DNA of 12,334 bases from Oscillospiraceae bacterium (lineage in GTDB: Bacteria > Bacillota > Clostridia > Oscillospirales > Oscillospiraceae): positions 1 through 12,334 of the forward strand of contig JAFPTE010000149.1 of the NCBI GenBank assembly GCA_017400415.1, read 5' to 3'. Numbering within the stretch: position 1 is the stretch's first letter; each line of letters opens with the position of its first letter. A program made the translations under genes and the position numbers. Under the pieces are notes generated by a model. That model was not told where the DNA came from, ran no database searches, and saw only the letters and a list, made by a program, of their open reading frames with translations. Below, one piece after another: positions 1 to 4,960 of the stretch.

Positions 1-672
1 TGCAACATGCAGTTCGGCGGGGACGACCAGTGGTCCAACATGCTGGGCGGCACGGAGCTCATCCGCAAGAAGCTGGGCAAGGACGCCCACGCCATGACCA
101 TCACCCTGCTGACGGACTCCAACGGCCACAAGATGGGCAAGACCGCCGGCAACGCCGTCTGGCTGGATCCCAACAAGACCTCGCCCTTCGATTTCTATCA
201 GTACTGGCGCAACGTGGGCGACGCCGACGTTATGAAGTGCCTGCGGATGCTGACCTTCCTGCCTATCGAGGAGATCGAGGCCATGAGCTCCTGGGAGGGC
301 AGCCGCCTGAATACCGCCAAGGAGATCCTGGCCTTCGAGCTCACAAAGCTGGTCCACGGCGAGGAGGAGGCCAGAAAGGCCCAGGAGGGGGCCAGAGCCC
401 TCTTCGGCGGCGGCGCAGCGGCCAACACCCCCACCACGGAAATCACCTCCGCCGACCTGACCGACGGCAGGGCCGACATCCTGACCCTCCTGGTGAAGAC
501 CGGCCTGTGCACCAGCCGGGGCGATGCCCGCCGCAACGTGCAGCAGGGCGGCGTCACCGCCAACGACGAGAAGATAACCGACCCGGACCACACCTTCACT
601 GAGGAGGCCCTCCGTGCCGGAATCCTCCTGCGCCGGGGCAAAAAGAGCTACAACAAGGCGATCCTTAAATAA
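1..672 (+). CDS. tyrS: Tyrosine--tRNA ligase, C-terminal part (5' end outside window)
   Basis: Class I aminoacyl-tRNA synthetase that charges tRNA-Tyr in the cytosol. The frame is open from base 1, so only the last 223 residues are present; full-length enzymes are about 400-420 residues, so the HIGH-motif half is missing. The fragment opens with the tyrosine-site motif QFGGDDQWSNM and has the ATP-binding KMSKS-type loop as KMGKT (fragment residues 44-48), close to the KFGKT form usual in bacterial TyrRS. A linker rich in Gly/Ala/Thr (around residues 137-150) leads to a C-terminal S4-like RNA-binding domain (about residues 155-223, with SRGDARRNVQQGGVTAN), which recognises the tRNA. A strong terminator follows the stop, so the gene ends its transcription unit. 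Identification is secure; regulation (for example a T-box) cannot be judged because the 5' region is absent. Confidence 0.97.
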   Translation, partial: CNMQFGGDDQWSNMLGGTELIRKKLGKDAHAMTITLLTDSNGHKMGKTAGNAVWLDPNKTSPFDFYQYWRNVGDADVMKCLRMLTFLPIEEIEAMSSWEGSRLNTAKEILAFELTKLVHGEEEARKAQEGARALFGGGAAANTPTTEITSADLTDGRADILTLLVKTGLCTSRGDARRNVQQGGVTANDEKITDPDHTFTEEALRAGILLRRGKKSYNKAILK

Positions 673-677
673 TCCAG

Positions 678-704
678 TGCCCGGAGGCTTCCTCCGGGCA
701 TTTT
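678..704 (+). terminator. Rho-independent terminator of tyrS
   Basis: A perfect stem TGCCCGGAGG / CCTCCGGGCA with a 3-base CTT loop starts six bases after the tyrS stop and is followed by TTTT. Stem strength and position make this a convincing intrinsic terminator. Confidence 0.9.
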
Positions 705-714
705 AATGCCGTCA

Positions 715-750
715 CAGTGCACAAAACGGAGGCCTCGGAATTGTGCATTG
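715..750. repeat. Imperfect 10-bp inverted repeat in tyrS-SLH intergenic region
   Basis: CAGTGCACAA (715-724) can pair with TTGTGCATTG (741-750), with one G-T wobble. The loop contains the palindrome GAGGCCTC. It is not followed by a T tract on the plus strand, so it is not a standard plus-strand terminator. It could be a protein-binding site, an RNA structure, or a relic; nothing in the sequence decides between these. Confidence 0.5.
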
Positions 751-755
751 CTACG

Positions 756-796
756 AAAAAAAAAAAAAAAACACCTGTCGCTATTGAAGAGACAGG
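756..796 (-). terminator. A16 tract beside a 6-bp inverted repeat (terminator-like on minus strand)
   Basis: Sixteen consecutive A residues (756-771) are followed by CCTGTC (774-779) and its complement GACAGG (791-796), 11 bases apart. Read on the minus strand this is a short hairpin followed by T16, which looks like an intrinsic terminator. No minus-strand gene precedes it nearby, so its need is unclear. An alternative reading is that the A tract is an upstream (UP) promoter element for the SLH gene, since it sits just upstream of a candidate -35 box. Confidence 0.35.
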
Positions 797-812
797 AGGT
801 TTATGATATTCT
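784..812 (+). promoter_or_regulatory. Candidate promoter of the first SLH gene
   Basis: TTGAAG (784-789) and TATTCT (807-812) are separated by 17 bases, each matching the vegetative consensus at four of six positions. The A16 tract lies at about -47 to -62 relative to the predicted start, where UP elements act. The predicted leader would be about 30 nt. The match is moderate and this is only a candidate. Confidence 0.4.
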
Positions 813-849
813 ATCCATACAAGAAATAATAAAGAAGGAGATGCAGGTC

Positions 850-2682
850 ATGAAAAACCGTTTGATTTCTCTTGTTCTTTGTTTGCTCCTGCTGTCAACT
901 CTGGCACTTCCGGTCCGGGCGGCGGAGGAGCGGGAATTCTTCAGGGAGGAGCAGGAGGCCTGGCGCCTTTATGAGCTGGGGCTCTTCAAGGGGGACGACG
1001 AGGGCAGCTTCAACCTTGACAAGCCCCTGAAGAGGACCGAGGCCGTGGTCATGCTCATCCGCCTTCTGGGCTGTGAGCAGGAGGCTCTGGAGGGCAGCTG
1101 GTCCCACCCCTTCACGGATGTGCCCCAGTGGGCGGACAAGTACGTGGGCTTCGCCTATGAGAAGGGCTACACCAGGGGCATCTCCAAAGCCCTGTTCGGC
1201 ACGGGCAGCGCCACCCCGGCCATGTATCTGACCTTCCTTCTGCGGGCTCTGGGCTATGAGGACGGGGCGGACTTCAACTGGAAAAACCCCTTCGAGCTTT
1301 TTGCCTGCGATAATCCGTACATCACCCCGGAGAGCAAAACCATCCTCCGGGCTGACGCCGTGGACGCCTCCTGGGAGGCCCTGAGCCGCCGGATGAAGGG
1401 TCAGCCCTTCACCCTCTCAAAATCCCTCATAGACAAGGGCGTGTTTTCTGCGGAGAAGGGGAATGAGCCACAGATGCTCTTTCCGCTTGAAAGGGTGACA
1501 TATGAAACCTCAAAAGGCCCAGTGCAGGGCATATTGTATGATGCGCATGTGGAAACCTTTGGAACATTGCAATGCATCGTATGCCTGACGGATACTTCCA
1601 ACCCGCAGCTTGAGGAGGGCCTTGCCCAGAATCTTTTCCGGGCAAGGATGAACACCGGCAGCTGCTATGTCCTTTTCCTGCAGCTTCCCCAGGGAAAAAG
1701 CAGCTGGCTGGAGGCTGCCGGGGAGCTGGAAGAAGTCCTCGACCAGTCCCTTGCAAATTACAGGCTTATTCTTACAGAGTTAACCTCCGGCGAGAGAACG
1801 GCGGAAAAAGTAGCCCAGGCTCTGCCCGGCCGCTTCCGTGGCATTGTGGACTATAAGGATTTGAACACCGACAGGGAGGACGGTACCCTGTCAATTAGTG
1901 ATGTGGTTTCAAAGTCTGGCTGGGGCGTATGGGAAAACCGGGGCGTGAAGCTGACGGTGCCGGCCCAGCTCAAGGACCTTGTGACGGTCAGGACCCCGGA
2001 GGAGGGTGACCTTTTCCAGGTCTATGAGACCCGGTCCCTGGTGGAGGGAACCTATGAGGGCGCAGGCTGGCTCTTCTCCATCGTACCCATGACGGCGGAA
2101 AAGCTCCGTGAGCTGAACGAGGACCCCCACGGGGAGCGGAGCTTCATCTCCACGGAGAGCGGCACCTATCTGATGGAGGGACCCACGGACGTGCGCCTGG
2201 AGCGGAAGGGCGGGATCGGGCCTGCCGATACTGCACAGTGGGATAAGCTGAACGCCTGGGCAAGGACCGTCATGAGCGAATTTGCCCTGGATAACGGCAG
2301 CGGGAATGTATATCCCACAAACTCCCTGGTGGCCATGTGCGTGGCCGACGCCGCCGTAAACTCGAAGAAGACCGCAACCCTCACCACCCTGGAGCTGGAC
2401 ACCCACACCGTAGGCGGGGCCGATGGGTCACTGACCGCCCAGCTCATCAGCAGAGGGTACTACATTCCCACTTCGGATCCGGCGCCGGACGGGGAGTACG
2501 TGGTATTCAGGCTGCCGGACTACGACGTGCGCCTGGACTTCTTCCGGGCACCGGGTAACCTTGTCCGGATCATAACCGGCGATGTCGAGACCATATACCG
2601 GGCCACCCGCTTTTCCGGCCAGGTCTCCGGCACGGACGCCATGGAGAGCTGGTGCCGGGCACTGGCGGAGGCGGAAAAATAA
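850..2682 (+). CDS. Secreted SLH-domain protein of unknown function
   Basis: Predicted cell-surface protein of 610 residues. The start at 850 is chosen because AAGGAG (835-840) lies nine bases upstream and it begins a signal peptide (basic MKNR, hydrophobic core to about residue 20, likely cleavage near A24/A25). The frame is open back to 706, but that part reads through intergenic sequence. Residues about 33-184 resemble SLH repeats, which anchor proteins to secondary wall polymer: the first has KRTEAVVMLIRLLG (61-74) and the second FTDVPQWADKYVGFAYEKGYTRG (88-110, given here as two abutting parts: FTDVPQWADK, YVGFAYEKGYTRG). The later TRAE positions are degenerate (TPAM, RADA). Residues about 205-340 form a domain I do not recognise, encoded by AT-richer DNA. 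Residues about 358-480 (GVKLTVPAQ, GAGWLFSIVPM, GPTDVRL) resemble a domain seen in other clostridial surface proteins, function unknown to me. No catalytic motif is apparent. It is monocistronic, between two terminators. Confidence 0.85.
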   Translation: MKNRLISLVLCLLLLSTLALPVRAAEEREFFREEQEAWRLYELGLFKGDDEGSFNLDKPLKRTEAVVMLIRLLGCEQEALEGSWSHPFTDVPQWADKYVGFAYEKGYTRGISKALFGTGSATPAMYLTFLLRALGYEDGADFNWKNPFELFACDNPYITPESKTILRADAVDASWEALSRRMKGQPFTLSKSLIDKGVFSAEKGNEPQMLFPLERVTYETSKGPVQGILYDAHVETFGTLQCIVCLTDTSNPQLEEGLAQNLFRARMNTGSCYVLFLQLPQGKSSWLEAAGELEEVLDQSLANYRLILTELTSGERTAEKVAQALPGRFRGIVDYKDLNTDREDGTLSISDVVSKSGWGVWENRGVKLTVPAQLKDLVTVRTPEEGDLFQVYETRSLVEGTYEGAGWLFSIVPMTAEKLRELNEDPHGERSFISTESGTYLMEGPTDVRLERKGGIGPADTAQWDKLNAWARTVMSEFALDNGSGNVYPTNSLVAMCVADAAVNSKKTATLTTLELDTHTVGGADGSLTAQLISRGYYIPTSDPAPDGEYVVFRLPDYDVRLDFFRAPGNLVRIITGDVETIYRATRFSGQVSGTDAMESWCRALAEAEK

Positions 2683-2688
2683 AGCGTT

Positions 2689-2720
2689 ATGGCACAGTCC
2701 CCCGGGGCTGTGCCATTTTT
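2689..2720 (+). terminator. Rho-independent terminator after the first SLH gene
   Basis: ATGGCACAG (2689-2697) pairs with CTGTGCCAT (2708-2716) around a C/G-rich centre and is followed by a T run to 2720. It starts six bases after the stop codon, separating the SLH gene from the next operon. Confidence 0.92.
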
Positions 2721-2733
2721 CTGCCCTTGGGGC

Positions 2734-2762
2734 TTGATTATGGGCGGCAGTTCTGTTAAAAT
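2734..2762 (+). promoter_or_regulatory. Vegetative (sigma-A type) promoter of the glycosyltransferase operon
   Basis: TTGATT (2734-2739), a 17-base spacer and TAAAAT (2757-2762), with an extended -10 TGT just before the -10 box (2754-2756). It lies about 30 bases before the start codon, giving a short leader. It is nearly identical around the -10 to the rpmE promoter. Confidence 0.8.
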
Positions 2763-2792
2763 AACTCCGTATAAACATTTCGGGGTGAGAGT

Positions 2793-3521
2793 ATGAGAGT
2801 CCCAGTTTTAGGGGTAGAATTCGATAACGTGAATATGGAAGAGGCGGCGGAAAGGTGCATGGAGCTCATGCACAGCCCCGGCTTTCACTATATGGTAACG
2901 CCCAACCCGGAGATAGTCTGGGAGTGCCGGAAGGATGCGGAGCTCCGGGAGATAATAAACGGCGCCGACGTGGTGACCCCGGACGGCATCGGCATAGTCC
3001 TGGGCGCAAGGATACTGGGCACCCCCGTGAAGGAGAAGGTGGGGGGCGCCGACCTGACGGAGGAGCTTCTGCACCGCCTTAGCCTGGAGGGGGGCACCGC
3101 CTATTTCCTGGGGGCAAAGCCCGGCATCGCCGAGAAGGCCGCCAGGGTCATGGAGGAAAAATACCCCGGCCTGCGTATAGTGGGCACCGGGGACGGGTAC
3201 TTTACCGATGACGGCCCCGTTGTGGAGAAGATAAACGCCGCCGGGCCTCAGCTCCTGCTGGTGTGCCTGGGTGCCTCCAAGCAGGAGAAGTGGATAAAAA
3301 AGTATTCCTCCGTTCTGAACGCCCGGCTGGCCGTGGGCCTGGGAGGCTCCCTGGACGTTTACGCCGGAGCCGTGGCCCGGGCGCCGGAGAGCTGGCAGAA
3401 GCTGAATCTGGAGTGGCTCTACCGGCTTATAAAGGAGCCCCGGCGCTTCAAAAGGCAGCTGAGGCTTCCCGCATTTCTTTTTGCGGTGATTTTTGAGAGA
3501 CTGAGAGGTAAAAAGGCATGA
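2793..3521 (+). CDS. tagA: WecG/TagA/CpsF-family (GT26) glycosyltransferase
   Basis: Predicted membrane-associated glycosyltransferase of 242 residues, the normal size for GT26. Family members typically move ManNAc (or ManNAcA) from the UDP sugar onto GlcNAc-PP-undecaprenol, an early step of wall teichoic acid or related polymer synthesis; the sugar used here is inferred. Seen motifs: VTPNPEIVWECRKD (35-48), TPDGIGIVLGARILG (62-76), FLGAKPGIAEKAA (105-117), LLVCLGASKQEKWIKK (155-170), GLGGSLDVYAGAVARAPE (182-199) and NLEWLYRLIKEPRR (205-218). T36 and D64 probably match the Thr and Asp implicated in catalysis in characterised TagA. The basic, hydrophobic C-tail (about 219-242) fits the membrane-docking appendage of the family. 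GGGGTG precedes the ATG. The stop overlaps the next start by four bases (ATGA), so it heads a three-gene operon. Neighbouring SLH genes make a role in secondary wall polymer attractive but unproven. Confidence 0.92.
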   Translation: MRVPVLGVEFDNVNMEEAAERCMELMHSPGFHYMVTPNPEIVWECRKDAELREIINGADVVTPDGIGIVLGARILGTPVKEKVGGADLTEELLHRLSLEGGTAYFLGAKPGIAEKAARVMEEKYPGLRIVGTGDGYFTDDGPVVEKINAAGPQLLLVCLGASKQEKWIKKYSSVLNARLAVGLGGSLDVYAGAVARAPESWQKLNLEWLYRLIKEPRRFKRQLRLPAFLFAVIFERLRGKKA

Positions 3522-4072
3522 AAAAAGCGCTTATTCTTCTGGCGCCGGGCTTCGAGGAGATCGAGGCCGTGGCCCCCTGCGATATCCTCCGCCGGGGCGG
3601 GGTACAGGTGACCCTGTGCTCCTGCGGCGAGAGTCTGACCGTGGACGGCAGCCACGGCGTTCCCGTGACGGCGGAGCGCTTCCTCCGGGATACGGATACC
3701 CGGCAGTATGACGCCGTTATCGCCCCCGGCGGCCTCCGTGGGGTAAAAAACCTCCTGGCCTGTCAGCCCGCCCTGGACGCCATGGCAGAGGCCTATGGGG
3801 AAGGGCGCCTGGTGGCCGCCATCTGCGCCGGGCCTCTGGTGCTGACGAAGGCCGGAGTTCTGGAGGGGAAAAATGCCGTGTGCTACCCGGGCATGGAGGG
3901 CCAGATGAGCGGCCGGATGCTGGAGGGCCACGCCTTTGCCCTGGACGGCAACGTCATGACCTCCCGCTCCGCCGGAACGGCTCTGGACTTCGGCCTTGCC
4001 CTTCTGGAATACCTGACAGACGGGAAAACCGCCGAAAAGGTCCGGAGCGATATCCATTACAATGAGTTCTAA
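3518..4072 (+). CDS. DJ-1/PfpI family protein (YajL/ThiJ-like)
   Basis: Cytosolic DJ-1 superfamily protein of 184 residues. Members act as chaperones, glyoxalase/deglycase-like enzymes or oxidative-stress proteins; the activity of this one cannot be told from sequence. Seen: GFEEIEAVAPCDILRRGG near the N-terminus with E16 in the place of DJ-1 Glu18, APGG (69-72), and AAICAGPLVLTKAGVL (100-115) with C103 at the nucleophile-elbow Cys that matches DJ-1 Cys106. The residue matching human His126 is Y123 (CYPG). The C-terminal part (DGNVMTSRSAG, then ALLEYL) is typical. The start overlaps the glycosyltransferase stop by four bases and its end overlaps the next gene by 11, implying translational coupling. 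Its place between a glycosyltransferase and a folate enzyme does not suggest a shared pathway. Confidence 0.92.
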   Translation: MKKALILLAPGFEEIEAVAPCDILRRGGVQVTLCSCGESLTVDGSHGVPVTAERFLRDTDTRQYDAVIAPGGLRGVKNLLACQPALDAMAEAYGEGRLVAAICAGPLVLTKAGVLEGKNAVCYPGMEGQMSGRMLEGHAFALDGNVMTSRSAGTALDFGLALLEYLTDGKTAEKVRSDIHYNEF

Positions 4073-4607
4073 GTCCCTCATCCGCCGCCTTGCCGCCGAA
4101 GCGGAGGCACAGGCCGGGGAAGAGTATCTGCGCCGGGCCGACAGGGCCGCCCTTGAGCGGCTTTTCGCCCTGCCGGAGTATGCCGGGGCGAAGACCCTGC
4201 TTCTCTACGTGGGCGTAGGGTCTGAGCCGGACACGGCGCCCCTCATCGAGAGGGCCCTTCGTGAGGGAAAAACCGTCCTGCTGCCCCGTATAACCGGCCG
4301 GGGAGAGATGGAGGCCGGGGAGTACACCGGCACCCTGCGCCCGGGCCCCTTTAATATCCCGGAGCCCGAGGGAAGGACCTTCCAGCCGGGGGAGCTTGAC
4401 ATAATCCTTGTCCCCGGCGCCGCCTTCTCCCCGGATTTTGCCCGCCTGGGCCGGGGCGGGGGCTACTTTGACCGCTACCTGCCGAAAACCCCTGGGGTCC
4501 GCATTGCCCAGGGCCGGGAAAGGCTCCTGCGCAGGGATATTCCCCTCTGCGGGCACGATGCATTGATGGACGTTCTCATTACGGAGACCTGCACCCGCCG
4601 CAGATAA
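4062..4607 (+). CDS. 5-formyltetrahydrofolate cyclo-ligase
   Basis: Cytosolic enzyme (MTHFS/YgfA family) that uses ATP to convert 5-formyl-THF to 5,10-methenyl-THF, returning stored folate to the one-carbon pool. Its length of 181 residues is normal. The diagnostic nucleotide/Mg-binding motif is present as LGRGGGYFDRYL (129-140, family GRGGGYYDRYL). Other supporting pieces are LLLYVGVGSEPDT (46-58), VLLPRI (72-77), DIILVPGAAFSPDFARLG (113-130) and the C-terminal HDALMDVLITE (165-175), matching the usual HD..mD.viTe end. The ATG at 4062 lies inside the end of the DJ-1 gene (11-base overlap), so the two are probably coupled. It is the last gene of the operon. I see no plus-strand terminator directly after it; the structure just after the stop is oriented for the convergent small gene. 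Confidence 0.94.
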   Translation: MSSKSLIRRLAAEAEAQAGEEYLRRADRAALERLFALPEYAGAKTLLLYVGVGSEPDTAPLIERALREGKTVLLPRITGRGEMEAGEYTGTLRPGPFNIPEPEGRTFQPGELDIILVPGAAFSPDFARLGRGGGYFDRYLPKTPGVRIAQGRERLLRRDIPLCGHDALMDVLITETCTRRR

Positions 4608-4633
4608 AAAAAGGGAGCCGCCGCAGCGGCCCC
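4606..4633 (-). terminator. Rho-independent terminator of the small Cys-rich gene
   Basis: On the minus strand GGGGCCGC pairs with GCGGC-T-CCC around a TGCG loop (one bulged T) and is followed by seven T residues. The T tract overlaps the stop codon of the convergent folate gene. It is well placed 25 bases beyond the small gene's stop and supports that gene being real. Confidence 0.8.
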
Positions 4634-4657
4634 GATGATGTGTAATTATGCTTTCTT

Positions 4658-4819
4658 TCAGTCGCAGCAGCCGCAGCCGCCGCAGTTATTGCCGCAGCCG
4701 CAGTTGTTGCCGCAGCCGCAGTTGTTGTTGCAGCCGCAGCCCCAGCTGCCGCCGCCGTAGAAGAGGATAATGAGAATGATGATTATCCACAGGTAGGAGT
4801 TATTGCAGGAACCGAACAT
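4658..4819 (-). CDS. Small Cys/Gly/Asn-rich membrane protein, 53 aa
   Basis: Function unknown. The 53-residue product begins MFGSCNNS, has a membrane segment YLWIIIILIILFY (9-21), then GGGSW and a tail built from CGCGNN units (C28-G-C30, C34-G-C36, C40-G-C42, C46, C49, C51, C52). Eleven of 53 residues are cysteine, ten of them in the tail. Support for a real gene: ATG with GGAG six bases upstream on the minus strand, a minus-strand terminator after the stop, and the coherent membrane-plus-repeat architecture. Very small proteins with a YLWIIIILIIL-like segment and a Gly/Cys/Asn tail are common in clostridia as uncharacterised proteins; the Bacillus YjcZ-type small sporulation proteins share the general plan, but homology is not shown. 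Possible roles are metal binding or a cross-linked spore or envelope component, both inference. It is monocistronic, convergent to the folate operon and divergent from mltG. Confidence 0.88.
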   Translation of the reverse strand: MFGSCNNSYLWIIIILIILFYGGGSWGCGCNNNCGCGNNCGCGNNCGGCGCCD

Positions 4820-4863
4820 TGCTTTCTCCATTCCGCCGCAATCTGCGGCAAATAATATGTTTT

Positions 4864-4884
4864 CTGCAGCCTGCGGGGCTGCAG
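4864..4884. repeat. Inverted repeat between the small Cys-rich gene and mltG
   Basis: CTGCAGCC (4864-4871) and GGCTGCAG (4877-4884) form an 8-bp perfect stem with a 5-base loop, in the divergent region 4820-4960. A second short stem, GCCGCA/TGCGGC (4835-4849), lies in the leader of the small gene. Neither has a T tract that would make it a terminator. The minus-strand sequence CATATTAT (4852-4859) is a plausible -10 for the small gene but no matching vegetative -35 box is seen. No clear promoter for mltG was found. Confidence 0.4.
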
Positions 4885-4960
4885 GGGGCGGCTTTTGCCG
4901 TCCGAGGTATTCTATTCCCCCTTGTACCGCCTTGTCACAGATTTATCCGGAGGTAAGACC

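Noticed and set aside
44..60. KMGKT in place of KMSKS in TyrRS considered as an active-site oddity
   Set aside because: Bacterial TyrRS commonly has KFGKT or a close variant in this loop, so it is ordinary. The motif itself is at about 130-144.
803..829. Eight-codon leader peptide as a firm gene
   Set aside because: The ribosome binding site is good, but the frame overlaps the best promoter candidate and has no repeated regulatory codon run. It is kept only as part of a finding.
706..849. N-terminal extension of the first SLH protein
   Set aside because: It would read through the A16 tract as poly-Lys and precede the signal peptide, and it lacks a ribosome binding site at its start. The ATG at 850 fits better.
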